Shown piece by piece: positions 1 to 8,800 of a stretch of 64,000 bases of DNA. Origin of the DNA: Oceanicella sp. SM1341 (GTDB taxonomy: Bacteria; Pseudomonadota; Alphaproteobacteria; Rhodobacterales; Rhodobacteraceae); NCBI RefSeq assembly GCF_003448965.1, contig NZ_QRGC01000025.1, positions 1 through 64,000 of the forward strand, read 5' to 3'. Below the pieces are notes generated by a model. That model did not search any database. It was not told where the DNA came from and saw only the letters and a list, made by a program, of their open reading frames with translations. The stretch's first letter is position 1. Every line of letters starts with the position of its first letter. A program made the position numbers and the translations under genes.

Positions 1-379
1 GGACGGGTGCCGGGGGCTGTGCGGAGGGCGGGGCGGGCGGAAGGGCGGCGGGCCGCGGCGGATACTGTTCGAGCCGGAGCGGGGGGGGCTTGGGGGCGGT
101 TTGCTCCGGCGGCGCCGCCGCCGGCGCGGATCGCCCTGCGGTGCTGCGGGGTGCGGCGGGCGATGCTGCGCGGGGCGCGGGGCGCGCAGGCTCCGGCGCG
201 GGCAGGGCCTCCGGTTCGGGCGTGCCGGGGGGCGGTGGCAGGGGCAGGTCGTCGAAGAGCCCGCCCTGCAGGCGCTGGTCGAACTCCGCCACGGGCGAGA
301 GGCTGCGTGCCGCCACCCCGGCCTCGGGGGCGGAGACCGGCGCGCCACGCTCCATCAGCCGCTGGATGAGCCCGGTCAT
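1..379 (-). CDS. Proline-rich tail-module protein, truncated by the window edge
   Basis: The reading frame starts at 379 (ATG) and is open to base 1, giving about 126 residues without a stop, so the C-terminus lies outside the window. The start overlaps the stop of the upstream gene in an ATGA (376-379), a sign of translational coupling. The first ~50 residues look folded (begins MTGLIQRLMERG, later FDQRLQGGLFDDLPLP). The rest is a low-complexity Pro/Ala stretch with repeated PEPEALPAPEP-like segments, a linker type common in baseplate or tail-associated proteins. The family is not recognised. Its place directly after sheath, tube and baseplate-like genes suggests a structural or assembly protein of the same contractile particle. 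Confidence is good that it is a gene and low on function. Confidence 0.6.
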   Translation of the reverse strand, partial: MTGLIQRLMERGAPVSAPEAGVAARSLSPVAEFDQRLQGGLFDDLPLPPPPGTPEPEALPAPEPARPAPRAASPAAPRSTAGRSAPAAAPPEQTAPKPPPLRLEQYPPRPAALPPAPPSAQPPAPV

Positions 380-1152
380 GATGCCCGCCTCAGCGCCGTC
401 GCGTCGGCGAGCACGAGGGCGGCGAGCCTGCGGCGCACCTCGCGCGGCAGGGCGAGGATCTCGGCCAGCGCCCAGCCATAGGCGCGCGCCACAAGATGCA
501 CCTCGCGCCAGAGGAACCCGGCCTCGCCGGCGAGACTGTCGACGAGGTAGCGCGCGATGTCGAAGCGCACCGGCCCTGCGCGCCCGCACTCCGGGCAGGC
601 GGCCTGCACGTCCTGGGTGAGGACAGGCGCGGCGCGGGCGATCTCGGCCTCGAGCTCCGGCGCGAAGGGGCCCTCGAGGAGGAGCGACCGCAGCCAGGCC
701 TCCGGCCCCTCGGCGCGCAGCAGGGCCTGGTCGCGCAGGCGCGGCAGGCGGAAGCGGCGGCCGCTCACCGGGTCGGTCGCGATGCCGGCGACGACCGATA
801 CCCCCGCCGCCTCGGCCGCCAGTGCCGCCTGCAGCGCCGGCAGGTCGAGCGCGAACTCGAAGCGGGTGCCGCAGGCCGGGCAGCCGGTCTCGCAGGTGAG
901 CACGGGCGAGACGAGGGCGCAGGCGAGATGGGCGAGCAGCGCGTCGAACTCGGCGAGGGTGAGGTCCTCGAGCGCGATCTCCGCGCCGCCGCGCGAGAGG
1001 CGGCAGACGAGGGCGCGCGCGAGCCCCAGCGCCGCCTGCTCCGCCCCCTCGCCGGGGGCGGCGGCCAGCGCCGCCTCGGCCGCGCCGTCGAGCGGGCGGA
1101 AGCCTGCCCGCAGCGCCTCCGCGCCCGCGCCGATGTGCAGCTCGGGGATCAT
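376..1152 (-). CDS. Baseplate/tail-assembly-like protein with two CxxC pairs
   Basis: 258 residues, starting MIPELHIGAGAEAL. A longer in-frame start at 1191 would run into the preceding gene and was not used. Two zinc-ribbon-like pairs are visible: CETGCPACGTRFEF near the middle and CPECGRAGPVRFDI about 70 residues later. The C-terminal half is helical (LWREVHLVARAYGWALAEIL). In eCIS and phage-tail clusters a protein of this size, with Cys pairs, often follows the tube gene and is annotated as a T4 baseplate-hub/chaperone-like protein. I place it there by position and overall look, not by a clear motif. It starts 7 bp after the tube gene stop and overlaps the next gene by 4 bp, so it belongs to the same operon. 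Confidence 0.6.
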   Translation of the reverse strand: MIPELHIGAGAEALRAGFRPLDGAAEAALAAAPGEGAEQAALGLARALVCRLSRGGAEIALEDLTLAEFDALLAHLACALVSPVLTCETGCPACGTRFEFALDLPALQAALAAEAAGVSVVAGIATDPVSGRRFRLPRLRDQALLRAEGPEAWLRSLLLEGPFAPELEAEIARAAPVLTQDVQAACPECGRAGPVRFDIARYLVDSLAGEAGFLWREVHLVARAYGWALAEILALPREVRRRLAALVLADATALRRAS

Positions 1153-1159
1153 CGCGCCC

Positions 1160-1657
1160 TCAGCTCTCCGCCTGCTCGGCCACCGCGACATCGCGCGTGA
1201 AGCCCTCGCAGGTGATGCCGATCGACTCGAAGGCGACCGCGTTGGCGTTCGCGTCGAGCTCCGGCAGGGCGGTGAACTCCGACACCCAGCAGCGGAACAC
1301 CTGCCAGCTCAGCACCTTCACGCCCTGCAGGTTGTAGAGGTCGATCATGATGTCCTTGCGGAAGCGGCGCAGCGAGACCCCGGCATCGCCCTCGGGCGAA
1401 TAGACCAGGTTCGCCCAGTCCTCGAAGGCGTGGTCATAGGTGATGCCGCGCTCGAGCATGATGGTCTCGAAGGCCGAGCGGCCGGGAGACTTGCGCGCGG
1501 TCGAGACATCGGCCCCGTCGCGGTGCTCGACCATCTCGGTGGTGCGCTTCAGGCCGCTGACCTTGCTCACCCCGGCGACGGTGCGGCCGTCCCAGGACAC
1601 GCGGAACTTGAAGTTCTTGTAGGGGTCGATGCGGGCGGTGTTCACGGCGAACTGCAT
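1160..1657 (-). CDS. Phage/eCIS tail tube protein (T4 gp19-like)
   Basis: 165 residues, the usual size of contractile-tail tube subunits. The pattern is typical of the family: N-terminal DPYKNFKFRVSWDGR, then VSGLKRTTEMVEHRDGAD, a middle AFETIMLERGITYDHAFEDW and a C-terminal segment ending in IGITCEGFTRDV. The predicted role is to polymerise into hexameric rings forming the inner tube ejected when the sheath contracts. It lies 26 bp after the sheath gene, with a strong AAAGGAG ribosome site just before the ATG. It is distinct from the Hcp tube of the T6SS at 35961-36497, so the locus encodes two different tubes. Confidence 0.9.
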   Translation of the reverse strand: MQFAVNTARIDPYKNFKFRVSWDGRTVAGVSKVSGLKRTTEMVEHRDGADVSTARKSPGRSAFETIMLERGITYDHAFEDWANLVYSPEGDAGVSLRRFRKDIMIDLYNLQGVKVLSWQVFRCWVSEFTALPELDANANAVAFESIGITCEGFTRDVAVAEQAES

Positions 1658-1683
1658 GGCGGTCTCCTTTCCGGGCCCCGGGC

Positions 1684-4122
1684 TCAGACTTCGGCCTGGC
1701 CGGCGATCTGCGTGACGGTGAGCACCACGAATTCCGCCGGCTTGAGCGGCGCGAAGCCGACGATGACGTTCACGATGCCGAGGTTGATGTCGCTCGCCGT
1801 GGTGGTTGTGGCGTCGCAGGTCACGAAATACGCGTCCGAGGCCTTCGAGCCGGCGAAGGCGCCCTGGCGGAACAGCGTGTTCATGAACGAGCCGGCCGCG
1901 AGGCGGATCTGCGCCCAGAGCGGTTCGTCATTGGGCTCGAACACCGCGAAGCGCAGGCCGCGGTAGAGGCTCTCCTCGATGAAGAGCATGGTGCGGCGCA
2001 CGGGGATGTACTTGTCATCCATGTTGCCCGAGCCGTCGAAGCCCACCAGCGTGCGCGCGCCCCAGCTCAGGATGCCGTCGGGGAAGACCCGCAGCGCGTT
2101 CACCGCCTCGGGGTTCACCAGGCCGTTCTCCGGGTCGCTCATGCGGTATTCCACCCCGGTGACCCCGCGCAGGGTGGCCTCCACCCCGGCGGCCGCCTTC
2201 CACACGCCGCGGGTGCCGTCGGTGCGCGCCATCAGCCCGGCGATCGGGCCGGCGGGGTCGTGGAAACTGCCGTCGGACCTGCGCAGGCGCGGCCAGAACA
2301 CCGCGCTGTTGCGGGTGTCCATGCCGATGCGGAACAGGTCGGCCCCGGCGGCGGCCTCGTTCGCGTCGTCCCAGCGCAGCACGGGGTCGGTGGAGGGCGG
2401 ATCGGCGAGCAGGAAGGCCCGCTGCCGCGCGGCGAAGCTGCTGGCGAGGTTGAAGGCATCCTTGCGCGCCGTGTCGGACTGGGTGCCGTTCGAGGCGCGG
2501 GCCCGGGGCAGCACCAGCAGGTTGAAGAGATCCACCTCGCGCTCCATCACCCCGAAGGCGGCGCGGTAATCCTCCGGCAGCGGCAGCTCGCCGTCATCGC
2601 CCGCCGTGGCGCCGGCGCGGTCCTGGAAGGCGCCGCCGCCGAGGCCGGTGGCGTTGTCTCCGAAGGTGTATGCGGCGACGTTGTAGTCGCTCGCGGCCTC
2701 GAGGATCTGGTTCGCCGCCCCGAGGTTCACCGTCACGCCGGAGGAGGCGGTGGCGAAGGCCGCCGTGGGGTCGGCATCCGAGGTGCCGAAGGCCGGGCGC
2801 ATCACCAGCCGCAGCCCGTGCACCTCCGCGCTCCAGCGCTCGTTGAGATCGGCGGAGACCGCGTCGGCGATGGCCTGCAGGTTTTCCTGCACGTTGATGA
2901 GCGCGCCCAGCGAGGCGTCGCCCGGTTCGGTGGCGGCAAAGCGCGTGCCGGTGATCATCAGCCCGCCGGGCAGCGGGTAGACCACCGACTGGTCGGTGGC
3001 CGGGCTGCCGGCGGGGCTCGCGTCGGTGATGGTCCAGGTCTCGATGCCGGCCTTGTCGTGGCCGGCGAAGGTGGTGATGCGGGCGAGGTCGTTCGTGCCG
3101 CGGTTCGCGTGGATCTGCGAGACGAAGCCGCTCGGCGCCGGCCGGTTCGCGGCAAAGCGGTCGATGTAGAGCCCGCCGGAGGCGCCCGAGAGCATCAGCG
3201 GCACCACGAGGTCGTTCACCGGCCCGGGCAGGATCTCGAAGGAGGCGCCGGGCATGGCGAGGGTGATGTAGCGCCGGTTGCCGGGGTTGATCGTGGCGCC
3301 GGTGACGACCTGGGTTATGCCCTCGTCCTGCAGGCGCTGCTGGATGGCCGCCCCGATGGCGGTGGCGATCTCGATGCTGGTCTGGCCCGCGCCCACCGCC
3401 ACGTTCACCGTGCTCGCCGGCCCGCCGTTGAGGCGCAGCTGCAGGGTGTAGTCCCCTGCCCCGCCCAGCCGGGCGCGGATGGTGTTGCCGCCCGCGGCCC
3501 CGGCATTGGGCAGGATCAGCCCGGCGTAGAGGATGCTTTCGGCGTGGCCGGCAGCACCCGTGCCCGGCACCTCGACGCGGGCGAGCGCGCTCACGTTGTT
3601 CACCTCGCGCGCCACGTGGCGGTTGTCGTCGGGGTTCATCGAGAGGTTGGGGAAGCTCTCCGGGTCGGTCTCCTGCACCGAGCCGTCGGGCAGGGCCACG
3701 CGGCGGTAGAGGCGCAGGTTGAACGTGGCCTCGGGGGTGGCGGTGTCGTAGTCCACCTCGGCGCGCAGGCTGTTGCCCTCCGCCCCGTCCTCCAGCGCGA
3801 CGAGGCGCAGCCGGTCGGTGCCGTCCTCGCCGCGCAGCATGATGGTGGCGGCGGCGGACTCGTGGGCGATGCGGGTCACCCAGGCCTCGCCGCCGCCGTT
3901 GTCGAAGAACAGCCGCACCTGCTCGGCCATGGCGCCGGTGTTTACGCTGGGGCCGAAGATGCGCTCGAAATCACGCGGCGAGAGCACGCGGCGCGGCGCG
4001 CGCACGGGCCCGCGCTGGGTCATCCCCACGAAGGCGGTGATCGAGGTGGCGACCCCGGAGATGGAGCGCGCGCCGGAGGCCCTCTCGAGGACGTAGACGC
4101 CGGGATAGCTGGGGGTGATCAT
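1684..4122 (-). CDS. Contractile tail sheath protein (phage/eCIS type), long form
   Basis: 812 residues from MITPSYPGVYVLERASG, the classic N-terminus of phage-tail sheath proteins. The ATG at 4122 is preceded by an AGAGG site; the frame extends upstream but only into Arg/Pro-rich shadow sequence. The N-terminal domain continues TSITAFVGMTQRGPVRAP. The C-terminal domain has the conserved RRTMLFIEESLYRGLRF and ASDAYFVTCDATT segments and ends in IVGFAPLKPAEFVVLTV. The middle (roughly residues 130-480) is an extended Gly/Ala/Thr-rich insertion, which makes the protein much longer than simple sheaths of 350-500 residues. It should form the contracting outer sheath around the tube encoded next. 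Only one sheath gene is seen here, although many eCIS encode two or three. Confidence 0.92.
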   Translation of the reverse strand: MITPSYPGVYVLERASGARSISGVATSITAFVGMTQRGPVRAPRRVLSPRDFERIFGPSVNTGAMAEQVRLFFDNGGGEAWVTRIAHESAAATIMLRGEDGTDRLRLVALEDGAEGNSLRAEVDYDTATPEATFNLRLYRRVALPDGSVQETDPESFPNLSMNPDDNRHVAREVNNVSALARVEVPGTGAAGHAESILYAGLILPNAGAAGGNTIRARLGGAGDYTLQLRLNGGPASTVNVAVGAGQTSIEIATAIGAAIQQRLQDEGITQVVTGATINPGNRRYITLAMPGASFEILPGPVNDLVVPLMLSGASGGLYIDRFAANRPAPSGFVSQIHANRGTNDLARITTFAGHDKAGIETWTITDASPAGSPATDQSVVYPLPGGLMITGTRFAATEPGDASLGALINVQENLQAIADAVSADLNERWSAEVHGLRLVMRPAFGTSDADPTAAFATASSGVTVNLGAANQILEAASDYNVAAYTFGDNATGLGGGAFQDRAGATAGDDGELPLPEDYRAAFGVMEREVDLFNLLVLPRARASNGTQSDTARKDAFNLASSFAARQRAFLLADPPSTDPVLRWDDANEAAAGADLFRIGMDTRNSAVFWPRLRRSDGSFHDPAGPIAGLMARTDGTRGVWKAAAGVEATLRGVTGVEYRMSDPENGLVNPEAVNALRVFPDGILSWGARTLVGFDGSGNMDDKYIPVRRTMLFIEESLYRGLRFAVFEPNDEPLWAQIRLAAGSFMNTLFRQGAFAGSKASDAYFVTCDATTTTASDINLGIVNVIVGFAPLKPAEFVVLTVTQIAGQAEV

Positions 4123-4138
4123 CGCGTGGACCTCTTTT

Positions 4139-4381
4139 TCAATGCGGTTTCGCCGTGGGCCCGCCCGCCCCGCCCGCCCCGCCCGGCAGGCCCGACGAGC
4201 GCCGGATCTGGGCGAAGGCCTCCCCGAGCGAGGCGAAGTGCCAGGTCTCGGAGGTGCAGACGTCCTCGAGGTCGACGATCGCCGTGTCCGGGCGGTGCGT
4301 GACATCGATGCGCACCCGCAGGACGAAGGACCTGACTTCGGGGCTGGTGGGAAGGACGGGCCGTCTGGGCATGTCGGTCAT
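4139..4381 (-). CDS. Small protein upstream of the tail sheath gene
   Basis: 80 residues. The frame shows an ordinary mixed composition (FVLRVRIDVTHRPDTAIVD, then TWHFASLGEAFAQIRR) before a Gly-rich tail, unlike the Arg/Pro-rich competing frame over the same bases, so I take it as real. The core reads as a small alpha/beta unit of two strands and a helix. The stop is 16 bp before the sheath start, so it is probably the first gene of the sheath-tube transcription unit. The family is not recognised. A small regulator-associated or assembly protein is possible, but no motif shows it. Confidence 0.6.
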   Translation of the reverse strand: MTDMPRRPVLPTSPEVRSFVLRVRIDVTHRPDTAIVDLEDVCTSETWHFASLGEAFAQIRRSSGLPGGAGGAGGPTAKPH

Positions 4382-4832
4382 GGGTGAGCGGTGATGAGGG
4401 AACGGATGGCGGCAGGCTAGGCGGGGCGGGCTGCGAGTCGCTCACGCGGGTGTGGCCGGGCGGTCGCGCCCGGCTCGGCGCCCGGTCACGCCGCCGGCGG
4501 GGCGCGCGTCACAGGCCGGTCACAGCGCAGGCACGGGGCGCCGATCAACCGCGGACGCCCCGGCTCCCCCCGCCTGAGCCGGGTGCTGAGGGCCGCGCCC
4601 GACCCCGGGCGGGCGCATCAGCGCTCGTGGAGAGCGCTTTATCGTGAAAGCCCCGAGCGAGGGCTGAGCGGCCGGAGACATCGCCAACGCGCCCTCCCGC
4701 GGGGAGGGTCGGGCGCGGCCCGGGCTCGTCGCCCGGGCGAGAGGGGTGGGGTGGGCGCCTGCGGTCGCGGGGAGGGGGGGATCCGTGGGGTCCTCCCCTG
4801 CTTCGACGGGCGCGTCCCGGACGGGCCTCCCC
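4382..4832. other. 451-bp non-coding gap before the tail operon
   Basis: No convincing gene is seen. The gap lies between the SARP-type regulator stop and the small gene that starts the tail operon, both on the minus strand, so it should carry the tail-operon promoter. Two strong inverted repeats are present: CCCTCCC/GGGAGGG at 4692-4708 with a 3-nt loop, and GCCCGGGC repeated at about 4719-4735. Neither is followed by a clear U-run, so terminator function is uncertain. No convincing -35/-10 pair was found. Confidence 0.4.
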
Positions 4833-5657
4833 TCAGCCCTCGCGCAGCGCGGAGAGCGGGTCGGCGCTGCGCCAGGGCATGGCGCCGCCCGGCGGCGGCA
4901 CGGGGGCGGCGCGGCGGATGCTCTCGAAGAGCGCCCGCGCCTCGGGGATGGGCTCGATGCCCAGCTCCTCCTTCAGCAGCGCCTCCAGGCTGCGGAACTG
5001 CCGCAGGGCCTGCACGCGCTGGCCGTTGGCGAAGTAGAGCCACATCACCTCGCACTGCATGCCCTCGCGGAACGGGTCGAGCCCGAGGATCTCGCGGCCA
5101 TGGGTGAGGGCGCGCTCGAACTCCGAGCGGGCGGCGGCGTCGCGCATCAGCAGGGTGAGCGCCTCGATGTAGACCGCCGAGTAGCGCTCGCGCAGCGGCA
5201 GCACCCAGTGCTCGTTCACCCCTTCGAGGAACACGCCGCGCCCGCCCTCCACCGCGAGGATGAGCTCGCGGCGCAGCGCGCAATCGAGCGCTGCCCCGGG
5301 CGGCGCGGCGGTGGCGGCCAGCACCGCCGCCTCGATGCGCTGGGTGTCCACGCAGGCCGGCGGCGTCACCCGCAGCCGCACCACCGCGTCGATGCATTCG
5401 ATGCCCAGCCCCTCGTGCGGGGCGAGGCAGTTCTTGATGCGCCAGACCGCGGTGTTGAGCGCCGAGGCGGCCCGGCCCGCGTCCTGCTCGGGGAAGATCA
5501 CGTCGATCAGCCGGTCGCGGCGCACGCCGCGGTCGTGGTGGGCGGCAAGCAGCATCAGCAGGCGCAGGGAGTTTCCGGCAAGGTGCAGCGGCTGGCGCAA
5601 TCCGCCGAGGCGCAGGGCAAAGGGGCCCATAAGCGTGATGGAAGCGTCCGTGCTCAA
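4833..5657 (-). CDS. SARP/AfsR-like transcriptional regulator (winged helix + BTAD)
   Basis: 274 residues. The N-terminal ~95 residues form an OmpR-type winged helix in the SARP arrangement: a beta start (ITLMGPFALRLGG), then NSLRLLMLLAAHHDRGVRRD and LIDVIFPEQDAGRAASALN. Residues ~100-245 are helical repeats of a bacterial transcriptional activation domain (YIEALTLLMRDAAARSEFERAL, GQRVQALRQFRSLEALLKEE, ending LGIEPIPEARALFESI). No receiver domain and no ATPase domain follow, so this is the short SARP form. It sits directly upstream of the sheath/tube operon in the same orientation and is probably its dedicated activator. SARPs are mostly actinobacterial, so its use here is unusual. Target sites were not identified. 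Confidence 0.85.
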   Translation of the reverse strand: MSTDASITLMGPFALRLGGLRQPLHLAGNSLRLLMLLAAHHDRGVRRDRLIDVIFPEQDAGRAASALNTAVWRIKNCLAPHEGLGIECIDAVVRLRVTPPACVDTQRIEAAVLAATAAPPGAALDCALRRELILAVEGGRGVFLEGVNEHWVLPLRERYSAVYIEALTLLMRDAAARSEFERALTHGREILGLDPFREGMQCEVMWLYFANGQRVQALRQFRSLEALLKEELGIEPIPEARALFESIRRAAPVPPPGGAMPWRSADPLSALREG

Positions 5658-5865
5658 AACAAGCCGCCCTTCGTCCGCGCCCGCCTCACCGTTGCCGTTC
5701 GGAAATCACCCGCAGTCCGGAAATACCCCATTGTAGCATGCCTCGCGCGGTTGACGAAGGCCCCTCGGGCCCTCCGCCTTCCAGACTGGCCGCAACCACC
5801 CCGCGAAAGCTGTGCGAATGTGCACGCGGGGGCGGCCGGAGGCTGCCAGCGCCCCCGGCGGCGGG
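5658..5865. promoter_or_regulatory. Probable promoter region of the SARP-type regulator
   Basis: A 208-bp gap between the giant gene (stop 5866) and the regulator start (5657), both minus strand. It is locally less GC-rich near 5690-5745. An inverted repeat GGGGGCG/CGCCCCC with a 15-nt loop spans 5828-5856, just after the stop of the giant gene, and could end that transcript, but no U-run follows. I did not find a convincing sigma-70 hexamer pair. Confidence 0.3.
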
Positions 5866-8800
5866 CTACCGCATCCCCTGCCTCGGCCCCGGCTGGAGCT
5901 CCGACTTGCCGATCTCGGTTTCGTAGCGCGTGCGCAGCGCGCGGAGCGTCTCGGCGGTGATCTGGGGCGCCAGGTCGGACGGGTTGCTGGCCTGCAGGGT
6001 CTCGAGCGCCGAGACATATTTCTCGGTGTAGCGGCCCAGCCCGGCCTCGAGGCTCTTCATCGCGTTCTTCAGCAGCAGCGTGGCCTTCTCCCGGATCGCG
6101 GCCCGGACACTGTCCAACCAGGCATCCAGCTCCGTCAGTTCCCGCGCGCGCAGGGTCTTGTTGGGCTCCGGCATCGGCACGGCGAGCGCGGCCCTCGCCG
6201 CGGCCGCGTCGCCCCGGTCGCGCGCCTGCTGCGCAGCGACGAGGCGCGCCTCGGCTTCCGCGTCCAGCGCCGCCGTCTGCGCGTCGCGCCAGGTTTCGTG
6301 ACCAGTGAGAGCGGTGCGCTGTTCGCCCGACAGCGCGACTCCGGCCCGATCGCGCGCGAGGATCTCGATGAGCCCGGCGAGGTCATTCGCCGCCCGGGCC
6401 TTGCCGGCCTCCTCCAGCAGGGTCTCGGCCGGTGTCTTCCGGCGGAATCTGCTGAGGCAGGCTTCGGCATTCTGTCGACACTGGTCGATCTCATCCCGGT
6501 TTTCCAGCAGGAAGCCGGCCGAAAACTCGCCGATCAGCCGCAGCGCCCGCACCGGGTTCGCCGAGTAGTCCGGGTCCGCCGCCAGCGCCTTCACCAAGGC
6601 GAGACGGGCCGCATCGCGCTCGGTGGGGTCGGCTTCGCGCGGCAGGTTGTCGAAGGTGCGCTGTGCCTCCACCGTGCTGATCTCCATCAGCGAGGACCTC
6701 CGGAGAAGCGTCTCCGCGGTTCCCGGGACCAGGTCGTCCCTGCCGGCGATGTCGGTTTGCAGGTCGGTCATCAGCGTGTTCACGCAGACAAGGGTCTGGG
6801 TGTGCCGCGCCAGGAGGGCGTCGTCCTCCAGCCCCGGGGTCAGGCGCATCTTGCCCCCCCCGATGACGGTGGCATTGGTGTGCTGGAAGCCGAAGGAGGC
6901 CCGGGTGGAGGCCATGATCTCGCCCTCGGTGTCCCGGGCCGAGGCCGATTTGAACAGTGACCACAGCTTGCCGTTGAGGAACGGCTTCAGGCCCAGGGGC
7001 AGCGAGGGATACTGGATGTCGAGGAAGGGTGCCATCTCGTCGGTGTTCTGGGCCACCTGCAGCATGGCGGCCCCCTCGTTGCCCGGAGCCATCACCATCT
7101 CCGCCGGCAGGGCCACGCGATCATCGGCATTCGGCGTCGTCATGCGCCGGACGGCGTCGGCGATGGCCTGGCGGTAGTCGTTCACCTCGTCCTGGGCGCT
7201 GAGGTTGATATGCGCGAGGCCCTGGAAGCTCTCCTCCGGCGCGGGCTCGCCCGCCTCGTCCAGCGCGCGCTGGAAGGGGGTGGGCCCGCCCTCCTGCTTC
7301 GCCGAGATCACGCACATCACGCCGCCGTTGTACATGTCGCCGCCGAGCTGGTCGAACTTCTGCGCACTGCGGTAGATCACCACGTTCATCCGGCCGGTGG
7401 AGATCTCCTCGCGGAAGCGGATGAGGAAGGCCTTCACCGCCTCCTCGTCCGTGCGCGCGATGGTGGTGTCGATGGTCACGGTGAAGGGATTGGCCACGAC
7501 GCCCTTGCTGATCAGCAGCGCCACCTGGTCCATCACCTTCTCGGGCTCGTACTTCTTCTTGTCGAGCGCGATGTTGTGGTGGAACTCGCACAGGAAGGTG
7601 TCGATGGGCGCGCGGCTCGGCGTTTCGCCGGACTGCAGGATCTTCAGGTCGTCGATCTGCTCCTCCAGCGTCATGAAACGCTCCTCGCCCTTGTGGTCCT
7701 TGCGGCGCACGCCCTCGGGCACCAGCGCGGTCTGGCGATGCTCCATGGAATGCTCCAGCACGTAGGAGGTGGGCTCGTAGTAGCTGTCGGCCTGCACCAT
7801 CACCTCGAGACCGCGCTTGGCCAGATGCTGCTGGTCGCCCTGCACCTTCTCCTTCATGTCCTCGCAGGCGGTGAGGGCCGCGTCGAAGCAGCGCGATGCG
7901 GAGTTCTTCAGGGTGAAATCGGCCGTGATGTCGGGCCCGGGAAACCCTTCGGGAAGGTAGCCGGTGTTCGCACACATGCCGCGCTGGAAATCCTCCTTCG
8001 AATAGGGCTTGGCCACCGCGATCAGCGTGGCGACTTCCTCCTGGATCAGCGCCGCCTTGTCGAGAAACGTCCTCATCGAACCCTTGGCGGCCGTCGCCTC
8101 GCCCATGAGCAGTCGGATGCGCTTGTGCGCGGTCTGCCAGAGCGCGCCGAGGCCCCGCTCCTCGAGCACCTCCCGCACCGACCGGCCGAAACTCTCCCTG
8201 CCCGGGCTCTCCTCCAGCCCCTCGACCAGGGCCATGAGCGCCCTGGCGTTCACCTTGACGTAGGGCGGCTCCGGCACCTCCGCCTCGTCGTCGGCCAGGC
8301 GGGCAAAGGCGGACACCTCCTCGGAATTGCGGAAGTCCTCGATATAGTCGTCCACCGCGGGCATGGCGTCGTAATCCGGCACCTCCGCCGGGGGCATGGT
8401 GCCGACTCGCAGGCCCTTGAGGATCTTGCCTATATCCGGCTCCTGCGCGATCCAGCATTCGAGGAGCTGGTGCGGGCCGGCGGTGAAGCCGTGATGATCG
8501 AGCAAGGAATCGATACCTTCGGCGCCGAGCCACGGATCCTCCTCGACGCCGGCCTGGGAGGAGAAGTCGAAGGCGACGAGCGCATGCTGGCTGCCCACGG
8601 CCATCGTGCCGCCGACGCTCACCTTGAGGAGCTTTTTCAGCACCAGGTCGCGGCGCTTCGCGATAACCTCCTTGAGCCTGAGCTCCTCCTCGAGCTGCGC
8701 ATCCGTCTTGCTCTGCGAATCCGGGTCGCCCGGAACGCGGGTTCCGAGCGTTTCCAGCTGCTTCTCCGTCACGCCGGCCTGGCTGAGGACATTCGCCAGC

